Below, one piece after another: positions 18,723 to 28,767 of a DNA stretch of 64,000 nucleotides. Below the pieces are notes generated by a model. That model was given only the letters and a program-made list of their open reading frames with translations, was not told the DNA's origin and ran no database searches. This DNA is from Bacteroidota bacterium (GTDB lineage: Bacteria > Bacteroidota > Bacteroidia > UKL13-3): contig CANGVA010000004.1 in NCBI GenBank assembly GCA_947457395.1, forward strand, positions 62,001 to 126,000, written 5' to 3'. The translations under genes were made by a program, and so were the position numbers. Each line of letters begins with the position of its first letter. The stretch's first letter is position 1.

Positions 18723-19553
18723 TTATAATGGAAATGAAATTGACAGATGAGGCGTAAAGCCTAAGACTTCATGAAAACCGGAAGCCATATCAAGTTTTAA
18801 TTGTTTCATTTTTAAGCCTACACCAAAGGTGTAATACACTGGGTTGTTTGCCGCACCCATTGCAAGCGCAATAACCTCGTGCAGCTGATAGCGTAATCCA
18901 CCTCTGAACACTGTTTTCTGGTTGAGTGTTTGCTCGGTCTCTGCAGTGGTTAGCACTTTTGCCGATAGTTCGTAGCTCACACCCAGCCTGGCAGTTGCCG
19001 GAATACGTTCTGTTAAAGTTTGGTTGTATCTTGCTTGGTTTATGTTAAAAAAGGTAATGACAGTGGTTAATTTAGGTATGGGTTTATATAAAATACCTGC
19101 ACCCAAAACCCATGCTCTAGAGTTGCCGTATTCCCTGATATTGGTAGCCAAGTAATTTAGTTGAATGCCTAATGAGATGTTGTCAGCGAGCTTTTTACCT
19201 AGGCTAAAACCCAGTCGCTGCTGATTAAATGCCTCATATCCAAAATAATGAATGTAGCCTCCTGCATACAACCATTTGGTTTTCAATACACCAGAAATAT
19301 TAGCCAGCTTTAGATTTTTTTCCATAAATCGCTGTTCTGTGTAAAGTCCAAGTTGGTTGATTGGGAGCAAGCACATAACTGCTGGATTGTTCGCTGCAGA
19401 CCATACATCCGCTGTAGCTGCTGATGCTCCGCCCATCATCCAGGCCTGAGCTCCTGTTGGACCAGTTACACCCTGTGCACTTGACTTGGTTGGCAAAACA
19501 TAAAGAAATGCTGCCAAAATGCTTAAAAAATAAGGTTTAAGATATACAGGCAT
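18723..19553 (-). CDS. PorV/PorQ-like outer-membrane protein
   Basis: 276 residues. The signal peptide ends near SSAQG. The mature start GPTGAQAWMMGGASAATADVW followed by SAANNPA resembles the AxxxGxGGA...NPAG opening of the PorV/PorQ and OmpP1/FadL barrels. Many amphipathic strands follow (LGFSLGKKLADNISLGIQLNY), and the C-terminus SISFPL ends in a hydrophobic strand. PorV and PorQ act in type IX secretion and in attaching its cargo, but this protein could be an unrelated FadL-like barrel. It leads the minus-strand operon with the HHH-barrel gene. Confidence 0.65.
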   Translation of the reverse strand: MPVYLKPYFLSILAAFLYVLPTKSSAQGVTGPTGAQAWMMGGASAATADVWSAANNPAVMCLLPINQLGLYTEQRFMEKNLKLANISGVLKTKWLYAGGYIHYFGYEAFNQQRLGFSLGKKLADNISLGIQLNYLATNIREYGNSRAWVLGAGILYKPIPKLTTVITFFNINQARYNQTLTERIPATARLGVSYELSAKVLTTAETEQTLNQKTVFRGGLRYQLHEVIALAMGAANNPVYYTFGVGLKMKQLKLDMASGFHEVLGFTPHLSISFPL

Positions 19554-19580
19554 ATATGCAGTGTTGTGTCAAATCTAACT

Positions 19581-19609
19581 TTTGAATGTTAAATTTTATC
19601 GTATTTTTG
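19581..19609 (+). promoter_or_regulatory. promoter of hppA
   Basis: TTTG at 19581-19584, a 17-nt spacer and TATTTTTG at 19602-19609 match the Bacteroidota consensus. The expected start is near 19616, about 25 nt before the hppA ATG. Confidence 0.65.
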
Positions 19610-19639
19610 CCCGCTTTGACAAAATTTAACTAATACAAC

Positions 19640-22015
19640 ATGGAGAACTTTATTTACTTAATCCCCGCGCTGGGTGTTCTGGGTCTGATTATTATGGCCG
19701 TTAAAAGCGCCTGGGTGAGCAAACAAGATGCAGGAACAGACAGAATGAAAGAAATTGCAGGCTACGTTGCCGAAGGTGCAATGGCTTTTTTGAAAGCCGA
19801 ATACCGAATTTTGGCTATTTATGTGGTAATTGCAGGCGCAGCTTTAGGATGGTTGTCGCAGGTTGTTGAAACCTCTCATATACTTATTGTTGTGGCATTT
19901 GTATTGGGTTGCTTTTTTAGTGCATTGGCAGGTTTCTTTGGTATGCGCATTGCAACAAAAGCAAACGTTCGCACCACACAGGCTGCCAGAACATCGCTAA
20001 GTAAGGCACTTAAAGTTTCTTTTACCGGAGGCACCGTTATGGGACTTGGCGTGGCAGGTTTGGCTGTTTTGGGTTTAAGCATGCTCTTTATTATATTCTT
20101 CAGCTTCTTTATGGATAGCAACCTTAATAATGGTGGCTATGAAGCCATGACACGCGTTCTGGAAGTATTGGCAGGTTTCTCAGTAGGTGCTGAAAGCATT
20201 GCTTTGTTTGCCCGCGTTGGCGGTGGTATTTATACCAAAGCTGCTGATGTTGGTGCTGACCTCGTAGGAAAAGTAGAAGCAGGCATTCCGGAGGATGACC
20301 CGCGCAACCCTGCAACCATTGCCGATAATGTTGGTGATAACGTGGGTGACGTGGCTGGTATGGGTGCCGATTTATTTGGTTCTTATGTAGCAACCGTATT
20401 GGCCTCAATGGTGTTGGGTAATTACCTTATTCGTGATTTTATTCAGGCATACGGAGACTTTAGCGGTATTCCTTTTAATGGCTTGGGCCCGATTTTGCTG
20501 CCATTGAGTATTGCAGGTTTTGGATTATTGGCCTCTATTATTAGCAGTTATTTTGTAAGTGTTAGTGATAATGGTAAAGCAGATACTACTACTGTTCAAG
20601 GTGCATTAAATCGTGGCAACTGGATGTCAATCATTCTTTCTTTGGTTGCATCTTATTTCTTAATTGATATGATGTTGCCCGAAAATATCAGTATGAGTGT
20701 ATTTAATGCCGGTGAGTTTAGCACAGCAACCACTACCTCTATGAATGTGTTTTATGCTGTAATCATAGGTATGTTTGTTGGTGGAGCTATTTCTTATATC
20801 ACTGAATATTATACCGGATTGGGTGGTAAACCAGTTCTCGGAATCGTTCAAAAATCAGCCACGGGTGCAGCTACCAATATCATAGCCGGTTTAGGTACGG
20901 GTATGTTATCAACGGCTATCCCTGTAATTTTATTTGCTGGTGCCATTTGGGGAGCCTATGCATTAGCAGGTTTTTATGGTGTAGGCATTGCCGCCACAGC
21001 TATGATGGCAAATACAGCTATGCAATTGGCAATTGATGCATTTGGTCCAATTGCAGATAATGCAGGCGGAGTTGCAGAAATGAGCGAACTACCTGCCGAT
21101 GTGCGTGAAAAAACAGATATTCTTGACTCAGTAGGAAACACTACTGCTGCTATTGGTAAAGGCTTTGCTATTGCATCTGCAGCATTAACTGCCTTAGCGT
21201 TGTTTGCGGCTTACGTAACCTTTACAGGAATTAATGGTATTAATATTTTTGATGCAAAGGTTTTGGCTGCTTTATTTATTGGTGGTATGATCCCGGTTGT
21301 GTTCTCAGCATTGGCCATGAATTCAGTAGGAAAAGCTGCAATGGATATGGTGAATGAAGTGCGCAGACAATTTCGTGAAATACCAGGAATTATGGAAGGT
21401 ACAGGAAAGCCTGAGTATGGCAAATGCGTTGAAATTTCAACAAGTGCTGCCTTGCGTGAGATGTTACTACCTGGCATCATCACCATTGTAACTCCTATTC
21501 TGGTTGGTTTTATCATGGGTGCTGAGGCCTTGGGTGCTTACATGGCAGGTGTAACGGTTAGTGGTGTGCTTTGGGCTATTTTCCAAAACAATGCCGGTGG
21601 TGCTTGGGATAATGCCAAAAAATCTTTTGAAAAAGGTGTAGAAATTGAAGTGAACGGTAAGAAAGAAATTTTTTATAAAAAATCTGATCCGCATAAAGCA
21701 GCTGTGGTTGGCGATACTGTAGGAGATCCTTTTAAAGATACGTCAGGTCCATCCATGAATATATTAATTAAATTATCATGTCTTGTTGGTTTAACGCTGG
21801 CTCCAATGTTAGGGCATCAAATGAATGGCGGACATGGTGCCTTAAAAGAAAAGATGGAATGCTGTGTACCCGGTGATAAAAAAGAAATGAAGTGTGTTGA
21901 TATGAGCAAATGTGCGGATATGACGCAGGAAGAATGCGCTGCCATGTGCGATAGCCTAGGATGCAGCGAGGAGGAAAAAGCCATGTGTTTAAAACATGCC
22001 AAAGGTGGCAGCTGA
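19640..22015 (+). CDS. hppA: K+-dependent membrane-bound pyrophosphatase with cysteine-rich C-terminal tail
   Basis: 791 residues with about 16 membrane helices. The substrate motif DX7KXE is D203...K211-x-E213, and [20 protein letters not shown] (around 229-248) binds Mg-PPi. [10 protein letters not shown] has Ala at the site where K+-independent enzymes carry Lys, so the pump should be K+-dependent; such enzymes often move Na+ or Na+/H+. Length is normal up to about residue 735. The protein then continues with an unusual tail holding eight cysteines (741, 742, 752, 758, 766, 770, 775, 783) and several Asp/Glu/Met, which may bind metal. The UGA stop is followed at once by an in-frame cysteine/histidine-rich ORF (22016-22165). 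Confidence 0.95.
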   Translation: MENFIYLIPALGVLGLIIMAVKSAWVSKQDAGTDRMKEIAGYVAEGAMAFLKAEYRILAIYVVIAGAALGWLSQVVETSHILIVVAFVLGCFFSALAGFFGMRIATKANVRTTQAARTSLSKALKVSFTGGTVMGLGVAGLAVLGLSMLFIIFFSFFMDSNLNNGGYEAMTRVLEVLAGFSVGAESIALFARVGGGIYTKAADVGADLVGKVEAGIPEDDPRNPATIADNVGDNVGDVAGMGADLFGSYVATVLASMVLGNYLIRDFIQAYGDFSGIPFNGLGPILLPLSIAGFGLLASIISSYFVSVSDNGKADTTTVQGALNRGNWMSIILSLVASYFLIDMMLPENISMSVFNAGEFSTATTTSMNVFYAVIIGMFVGGAISYITEYYTGLGGKPVLGIVQKSATGAATNIIAGLGTGMLSTAIPVILFAGAIWGAYALAGFYGVGIAATAMMANTAMQLAIDAFGPIADNAGGVAEMSELPADVREKTDILDSVGNTTAAIGKGFAIASAALTALALFAAYVTFTGINGINIFDAKVLAALFIGGMIPVVFSALAMNSVGKAAMDMVNEVRRQFREIPGIMEGTGKPEYGKCVEISTSAALREMLLPGIITIVTPILVGFIMGAEALGAYMAGVTVSGVLWAIFQNNAGGAWDNAKKSFEKGVEIEVNGKKEIFYKKSDPHKAAVVGDTVGDPFKDTSGPSMNILIKLSCLVGLTLAPMLGHQMNGGHGALKEKMECCVPGDKKEMKCVDMSKCADMTQEECAAMCDSLGCSEEEKAMCLKHAKGGS

Positions 22016-22165
22016 ATGGAAGGATGCAGTCAAGGTTGCAAATCAAAAGATGAGTGTGCCGAAAAATGTGGCGATAAATGCGCCAAGATGCACGATTCAA
22101 AAACAGTTTCTGATGTACAAGAAGAGAAGCATGAACATGGCGAAGAACATCATCACGGTCATTAA
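22016..22165 (+). CDS. 49-aa cysteine/histidine-rich ORF directly behind the hppA UGA
   Basis: The ATG follows the hppA TGA with no gap and in the same frame. The peptide has five Cys in a spaced pattern (GCSQGCKSKDECAEKCGDKC) and ends with a His-rich tail (EHGEEHHHGH), so it looks metal-binding. Its cysteine spacing resembles the end of HppA itself. Three readings fit: a separate small protein made by termination-reinitiation at TGAATG; the end of HppA reached by UGA readthrough (or less likely selenocysteine); or an HppA tail recently cut by a stop mutation. A terminator follows after 20 bp. Coding character is clear; the mode of translation is not. Confidence 0.6.
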   Translation: MEGCSQGCKSKDECAEKCGDKCAKMHDSKTVSDVQEEKHEHGEEHHHGH

Positions 22166-22185
22166 TTAAAGAATTGTATTAATAG

Positions 22186-22214
22186 AAAGCCCTGCAATTT
22201 GTAGGGCTTTTTCT
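22186..22214 (+). terminator. intrinsic terminator behind hppA
   Basis: The stem AAAGCCCTGCA / TGTAGGGCTTT (22186-22196 with 22200-22210) carries a 3-nt loop and is followed by a T-rich run. It sits between convergent genes and may also stop the opposite transcript. Confidence 0.8.
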
Positions 22215-22226
22215 TTGTACGAAAAG

Positions 22227-23477
22227 TTAACTACCCAGCTCGCGAAGTGCTTGTACCAGTTTATCCAATTCGGCATTGGTAGTGTAAACGTGGGGGGTAA
22301 TGCGAACACCTTGCACACTGGCTCTTTCATTATCAATGGCAACCGTCCATATCTTATATTTTTCCAATAAGATTTTAGCCAATTGGGCCGGGGCCATGTT
22401 TTTAATGCCTATATTGGCGATGGCACCTGCTCTTTCTGTTGCTGCAGGTGTGTTTAATACCACATTCTTAATATTTACAACCTGATCGGTCCAGTATTTT
22501 CTCAGATATTTTAATCGGGCTTCTTTTCTTTCTATCCCAATTTTTTGATGATAGTCAATAGCATGATTGATGGCCAAATCGGTAGCAACCGGTATCGTAC
22601 CTGTATGATTTAATTTTCTGATATCGTCATCTGTAAATCCACTCTCGCCAAACAACGGCCAAATTTTCTTAATCTTTTCTTTTTTTACATACAAAATGCC
22701 TGCACCCAATGGTGCACCCAACCATTTATGTAGGCTGCTTCCATAGTAGTCACAATTCAATTCATCTATTTTAAATTGCATGTGAGCCACTGCATGTGCA
22801 CCATCAACCATTACTTCTACACCGTGTGCATGTGCCATATCACAGATTTTTCTAACAGGTAAAATTTGTCCGGTAATATTTATCATGTGGCAAATCATCA
22901 ATAGTTTAGTTTTAGGTGTAATGGCATTTTTATACAACTGCACCAACTCTTCATCCGATTGCGGATGGTTTGGCACTGATACCATTTTTAACTTGATGCC
23001 AAACCTGCGCTCTTGTTGCTTAAACATATCCAGCATGCTTCCATAATCCTGCCAGGCAGCAATTGCCTCATCACCTGCTTTCCAATCAATACCGCTAATG
23101 ATGGTGTCTAATGATTCGGTTGTGTTTCGGGTTATAATCAACTCATCCTTCTTGCAACCCAACAAGTCAGCTAACCGGTCTCGCGTTTTATATTTATTTT
23201 CAAACTGCACCGTGCGCATATAGTAGGAATGTTCTTTGTTAATGGTGCGAATATCGTTTAGATAGGCTTCCATCACGGGCTTTGCCATCATGCTGTAATA
23301 ACCATTCTCTAAGTTAATATAGTCAGGCTTCACATCATAGTCGTTTCTTATTTGCTCCCAAAAATTATTGTTTATTGGTTGTGCAGCAAGCCAAGTTGCC
23401 CAATCTTTGCCATTGCTTACAAAAGGCAATCCTGCTGATAAAGCAAGTGTTTTAATAAAGTTGCGTTTAGATATCAT
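22227..23477 (-). CDS. class V aminotransferase-like PLP enzyme with exported-protein N-terminus
   Basis: 416 residues. The PLP fold shows DGAHAVAH (cofactor Asp/His) and SSLHKWLGAPLGAG with the Schiff-base Lys, as in the NifS/isopenicillin-N epimerase-like branch. The N-terminus MISKRNFIKTLALSAGLPFV resembles a Tat signal with a KR instead of the RR pair, as often annotated for such proteins in Bacteroidota. The product is likely periplasmic. Cysteine desulfurase activity is unlikely: there is no Cys-bearing active-site loop at the usual place. Substrate unknown. The gene is transcribed away from the methionine leader and shares the 0.5-kb intergenic region with it. Confidence 0.85.
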   Translation of the reverse strand: MISKRNFIKTLALSAGLPFVSNGKDWATWLAAQPINNNFWEQIRNDYDVKPDYINLENGYYSMMAKPVMEAYLNDIRTINKEHSYYMRTVQFENKYKTRDRLADLLGCKKDELIITRNTTESLDTIISGIDWKAGDEAIAAWQDYGSMLDMFKQQERRFGIKLKMVSVPNHPQSDEELVQLYKNAITPKTKLLMICHMINITGQILPVRKICDMAHAHGVEVMVDGAHAVAHMQFKIDELNCDYYGSSLHKWLGAPLGAGILYVKKEKIKKIWPLFGESGFTDDDIRKLNHTGTIPVATDLAINHAIDYHQKIGIERKEARLKYLRKYWTDQVVNIKNVVLNTPAATERAGAIANIGIKNMAPAQLAKILLEKYKIWTVAIDNERASVQGVRITPHVYTTNAELDKLVQALRELGS

Positions 23478-23552
23478 AGAGCTAAATTATAGAATATTTG
23501 TTATGGAAAGCGACTCAAACTAGCGCGTTAAAAAATATTTTTTATGCAGGTA

Positions 23553-23584
23553 TTGCATTTATGGTTTTTTTATTTTCATATTTG
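23553..23584 (+). promoter_or_regulatory. promoter of the methionine operon leader
   Basis: TTG at 23553-23555, a 21-nt spacer and CATATTTG at 23577-23584, one mismatch to TAnnTTTG. Transcription would begin near 23591, only a few bases before the first leader ORF. This leaves a transcribed leader of about 410 nt in front of metY. Confidence 0.5.
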
Positions 23585-23594
23585 TAGCACAACA

Positions 23595-23675
23595 ATGAAA
23601 CGCAACAATCTATTTATAAACCATCATTCCATGCACGCCATGTGCATGCATATGTGTTGTTGCATGTGTAGTTAA
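23595..23675 (+). CDS. Met/Cys-rich leader peptide 1 (26 aa)
   Basis: A 26-codon ORF: ATG start, TAA stop at 23673-23675. The second half reads MHAMCMHMCCCMCS: five Met, five Cys and two His in fourteen codons, just before the stop. It is the first ORF of the transcript that later encodes metY, metX and hom, which make methionine and its precursors. Such codon clusters are the hallmark of ribosome-mediated attenuation, in which stalling at scarce Met/Cys-tRNA changes RNA folding downstream. A hairpin (AGGTG 23692-23696 with CACCT 23706-23710) follows. The composition is seen directly; the regulatory role is inference. Confidence 0.7.
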   Translation: MKRNNLFINHHSMHAMCMHMCCCMCS

Positions 23676-23759
23676 TTAGTAGCTCCTATAAAGGTGCATC
23701 AGGTACACCTCCTTCAAAGCCTGAAAAAAATCAAATTCCATCATATCTAACAAACGTAG

Positions 23760-25319
<1,560 letters not shown>

Positions 25320-25320
<1 letters not shown>

Positions 25321-26360
25321 TGTCAGTTATTCAATATTTCAACCATCAAAAACCATTTAAGCTGGAGTCGGGCGTGGTTTTGCCCGGCTTCAGTTTGGCC
25401 TACCATACATATGGCAACATGAATAGGGATGCAAGTAATGTGGTATGGGTATTTCATGCACTTACCGCCAATAGTAATATGTTGGATTGGTGGCAATCCT
25501 TATTTGCAGATGATTCACCGATCCATCCTGATGAATATTTTTTGATATGTGTAAACATGCCCGGTTCATGTTATGGCAGTACGGGTCCACTATCCATCAA
25601 TCCTGAAAGTACACAACCATGGTATCACTCTTTTCCACTCATCACAATTCAAGATATGGTGGGTATGTATGAAATCTTGCGGCTAAGCTTAGGCATAGAG
25701 CAAATATATTTAGGTGTGGGAGGCTCCATGGGCGGCATGCAAGCCTTGCAGTGGGCAGTGCTGCAACCGCAACTTTTTCAACACTTATACCTTATTGCAA
25801 CCAACGCCCAACATTCGGCATGGGGAATTGCCTTTAATGCGGCACAGCGCATGGCTATTGAGGCCGACTCCAGTTGGAAAGAGGCTAATGAATTGGCAGG
25901 ATATAAAGGTTTGCGCACAGCACGAGCTATAGCCATGATTTCTTATCGCAACTATCATCCGTTTAAAGAATCGCAAAGTGATAAAGTAGCTAAGTACACA
26001 GATTTTAAAGCGGAGAGTTATATAAAATACCAAGGAGAAAAATTGGCACAGCGCTTCAATGCTTTCTCATATGTAGCATTGTCTAGAAGCATGGATGCAC
26101 ATCATGTAGGCCGAGGATATGCTTCAACTATGGAGGCTTTAGCTCGCATCCGTTCAAAAACAATGGTTACAGGTATTGAATCGGATATACTCTTTCCGGT
26201 AGAAGAGCAACTGCAACTAGCCCATGGCATCAAGCAGGCCACATTTAAATTAATCGATTCTCCATTTGGACATGATGGTTTTTTGATAGAAACTGAACAA
26301 CTAAAAGAACAACTAAAAGAATTATTAAACACTCAAAACAAATTTGCCTTAGCAACATGA
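25320..26360 (+). CDS. metX: homoserine O-acetyltransferase
   Basis: 346 residues, alpha/beta-hydrolase fold. The nucleophile S136 sits in GGSMGGMQ. The acid (ESDILFP) and the base (FGHDGFLIE) complete the triad. The oxyanion-region motif FHALTANSN is also characteristic of MetX. It acetylates homoserine with acetyl-CoA and provides the MetY substrate. Some MetX proteins are succinyltransferases, so acyl specificity is inferred from pairing with MetY. The start overlaps the metY stop, and the end overlaps the thioesterase start (ATGA). Confidence 0.95.
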
Positions 26361-26779
26361 ACAGACCAATAAAAAACAAAGCCGTTTTTGCACAGCCTAC
26401 CATTCACTCCTTTATGGTATTCCCTGAAGACATGAATTATGCCGGTACACTTTTTGGCGGAAAGGTATTGGCTGAAATGGATAAATCTGCAGCCAAAGCA
26501 GCCAGACGCTTGCTTTATGGTACTGCATGCGATGGTGCAGTTACAGCCAGCCTCGACAAAGTTGATTTTGTTAAACCGGCCCACGTTGGTGACTTTATTG
26601 AACTTTCTGCCTGGATAACCAGATTGGGCAGAACTTCTATTGAAATCAAAGTACATGTCATCAGAGAAGATCATGAGGGTAATTTGGAAGAAATATGTAA
26701 CGGTACGTTTGTGTTTGTTTCTTTAAAAGAAGGAAAACCTTTTCCTCATAACTGTGAACTAAGCGCCAATTTAAACTAA
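26357..26779 (+). CDS. hotdog-fold acyl-CoA thioesterase (YciA/BACH-like)
   Basis: 140 residues, single hotdog domain. NYAGTLFGGKVLAEMDKSAA carries the Asn/Gly/Asp pattern of acyl-CoA hydrolases on the long helix, and VDFVKPAHVGDFIELSAWI is the conserved following strand pair. No tandem domain is present. It overlaps metX by 4 bp and precedes hom by 7 bp, so it is a full member of the methionine operon. The reason is unknown: it may recycle CoA from MetX side reactions or remove an inhibitory acyl-CoA. Substrate chain length cannot be read. Confidence 0.85.
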   Translation: MNRPIKNKAVFAQPTIHSFMVFPEDMNYAGTLFGGKVLAEMDKSAAKAARRLLYGTACDGAVTASLDKVDFVKPAHVGDFIELSAWITRLGRTSIEIKVHVIREDHEGNLEEICNGTFVFVSLKEGKPFPHNCELSANLN

Positions 26780-26786
26780 TAACACC

Positions 26787-28022
26787 ATGAGCAATAAATT
26801 AAATATAGGATTATTTGGATACGGATGCGTAGGTAGCGGATTGTTTCGTATCCTTCGGCAATATGATTTGCCATTTGCAATAAAAAAGATAGGTGTAAAA
26901 AACATAAGCAAGCCAAGAGATATAGATGCAGGCTGGTTCACCTTTAACAAAGAAGAGCTATTAACAGATGATTCTATTCAAGTTATAGTAGAATTGATTG
27001 ATGATGCCGATGAAGCTTTTTACATTGTAAAACAAGCTTTATTAAATGGTAAACATGTGGTAAGCGCAAACAAAAAAATGATTGCCACTAACCTATCAGA
27101 ATTAATACAGCTTCAGCAACAAACAGGCAAAACATTGTTGTATGAAGGCGCAGTGTGTGGCTCTATACCGGCATTGCGCATATTAGATCAGTATTATGCA
27201 AACGAAGAGTTATCAGAGGTTGCCGGAATTCTTAATGGTACCACTAATTATATTCTTACCCAAATGGCTGATGGTGATTTGGATTATCAAACAGCCTTAC
27301 AACTTGCAGCCGATGCGGGTTTTGCCGAAAGCAATCCGGTGATGGATGTTGAGTCATACGATCCATCATTTAAACTACAAATTATATTGGCACATGCTTT
27401 TGGTATCATAACCCAAAATGAACAAATTATTCGGTTTGGTGTAAAATACATTACGGCTGCTGATATACAATTTGCCAAACAAATGGGTTGTAAAATTAAA
27501 CTCATTGCGCGCGTTGCAAAAACCAAAACAGAATTATGCGTTTATGTAATGCCAACCTTTGTTGATGCTACCAATGCTTTGTTTAATATCAATCATGAAA
27601 ATAATGCACTTTCCATACAACCTCACTTTGCCGATAAGCAGTTTTTTAGTGGCAAAGGTGCGGGCAGTTTTCCAACGGCATCTGCTGTGTTGTCAGATTT
27701 AACAGCCATTACGCAAAATCAATCCTATGCTTATTCAAAACAAAACAAAGAGCTTGCTCCATCATTTAATAGCACCGGTGCAATAAAGGTGTATGTGCGC
27801 ACTAGCTTACATTTATCTGCTTTAGCACACATGCAAATAGAGCAGCAGTGGCATGAGGGGTCAACTCAATTTTATATTGGTAACATCCCTTTAAACCATG
27901 CAAAACAACTGACCGAGATTCAAAATAACGGTGGGTTTGTAGCTGCGTTTGATGCTCCACCAACCATAAAATTAAGTACGCATTTTCAAAAAAATGATGA
28001 AGTGTTATTTAGTATTCACTAG
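26787..28022 (+). CDS. hom: homoserine dehydrogenase
   Basis: 411 residues. The NAD(P) motif GLFGYGCVGSGLF starts at residue 8, GAVCGSIPALR and GILNGTTNYILTQM form the substrate/dimer region, and DPSFKLQIILAHAFG follows with the catalytic Asp/Lys area. The C-terminal 70-80 residues do not show an obvious ACT-domain signature, so allosteric control by threonine is doubtful and leader control may matter more. It reduces aspartate semialdehyde to homoserine, the MetX substrate. It is the last gene of metY-metX-thioesterase-hom. A monofunctional enzyme, not fused to aspartokinase. Confidence 0.93.
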   Translation: MSNKLNIGLFGYGCVGSGLFRILRQYDLPFAIKKIGVKNISKPRDIDAGWFTFNKEELLTDDSIQVIVELIDDADEAFYIVKQALLNGKHVVSANKKMIATNLSELIQLQQQTGKTLLYEGAVCGSIPALRILDQYYANEELSEVAGILNGTTNYILTQMADGDLDYQTALQLAADAGFAESNPVMDVESYDPSFKLQIILAHAFGIITQNEQIIRFGVKYITAADIQFAKQMGCKIKLIARVAKTKTELCVYVMPTFVDATNALFNINHENNALSIQPHFADKQFFSGKGAGSFPTASAVLSDLTAITQNQSYAYSKQNKELAPSFNSTGAIKVYVRTSLHLSALAHMQIEQQWHEGSTQFYIGNIPLNHAKQLTEIQNNGGFVAAFDAPPTIKLSTHFQKNDEVLFSIH

Positions 28023-28108
28023 CGTTTGTGCACCCGTTTGGATTAAAACTCGAAAGCCCTTTTAAAATGCAAATACGATAGCTCGATCACAGGTTTGTAT
28101 TCATTAAA

Positions 28109-28139
28109 TTTGTATAACGACTTTTTGTAATTACCTTTG
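28109..28139 (+). promoter_or_regulatory. promoter of the cold-shock-domain gene
   Basis: TTTG at 28109-28112, a 19-nt spacer and TACCTTTG at 28132-28139 match the Bacteroidota consensus exactly. The predicted leader is about 70 nt, long enough for thermosensitive folding, though none was worked out. No terminator for the met operon was seen in 28023-28100. Confidence 0.75.
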
Positions 28140-28217
28140 ACCATCATAATTATTGACGCGTTCTGCATCTGCACTGATTGTTTTTCGCTCATTCATTATT
28201 AACTTAACAAATAACAC

Positions 28218-28679
28218 ATGGGTAAATCACAAGAAACATTCAGTAAAAAAGAAAGAGAAAAAAAGAAACTTAAAAAGCGTCAAGATAAGGAACAGAAAAA
28301 AGAAGAACGTAAATCTTCATCACTTAAAGGTCAAGGCTTAGAAGCCATGTTTGCATACGTGGATCATAATGGGAATTTAACCGATACACCGCCAGATCCT
28401 AAAAAGAAGTATGAAATAAATCAGGAAGACATCAGGATCAGCACCCCTAAAATGGAAGACCTTCCTGAAGAAGATAAAACCGGTTCAGGTGTTATATCTT
28501 ATTTTAATACATCAAAAGGTTACGGTTTTATTAAGGTGCCCAGATCAAATGTGAGTTATTTTGTGCATGCAAATAATTTAACGGAGCAAGTAGGAGAAGG
28601 AGATAAGGTGACTTTTGAGATAGAGCAGGGGCCTAGAGGTGCCATAGCCGTTAATGTTCGAAAAGTTATCATGGCATAA
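28218..28679 (+). CDS. cold-shock-domain protein with charged N-terminal extension
   Basis: 153 residues. The last 65 form a CspA-type OB fold with RNP1 KGYGFI and RNP2-like SYFVHANNL, which bind single-stranded RNA/DNA. The first 40 residues are almost wholly Lys/Glu/Arg (KKEREKKKLKKRQDKEQKKE), probably a disordered RNA-binding arm. A linker with a DHNGNLTDTPPDP segment follows. This two-part architecture is common in Bacteroidota and is probably an RNA chaperone. The start is the first ATG of the open frame used; an overlapping +1 frame ORF is a shadow. Confidence 0.88.
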   Translation: MGKSQETFSKKEREKKKLKKRQDKEQKKEERKSSSLKGQGLEAMFAYVDHNGNLTDTPPDPKKKYEINQEDIRISTPKMEDLPEEDKTGSGVISYFNTSKGYGFIKVPRSNVSYFVHANNLTEQVGEGDKVTFEIEQGPRGAIAVNVRKVIMA

Positions 28680-28749
28680 GTATTTATTTGGCTAATTCAG
28701 AAAATAGCCCTTTATTTGTCGTCCCTTATTAAAACAAAGGAGACTCAAA

Positions 28750-28761
28750 GGGAGGAGGTGT
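28750..28761 (+). promoter_or_regulatory. exceptionally strong Shine-Dalgarno sequence of rpsU
   Basis: GGGAGGAGGTGT ends 6 nt before the rpsU ATG and is complementary to the 16S rRNA 3' end. No other gene start in this window has a comparable sequence; most are preceded by A-rich DNA only. In Flavobacterium the anti-SD is masked by bS21, and a strong SD on rpsU is reported to allow autoregulation. Confidence 0.85.
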
Positions 28762-28767
28762 ACAAAT

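Noticed and set aside
22013-22015. Selenocysteine UGA in hppA
   Set aside because: Only a weak hairpin follows, no selenoprotein genes are visible, and TGAATG fits reinitiation; kept only as a low-probability option in the findings.
28153-28341. 62-codon Lys-rich ORF overlapping the cold-shock gene
   Set aside because: Out-of-frame reading of the Lys/Glu-rich N-terminus of the 28218 gene.
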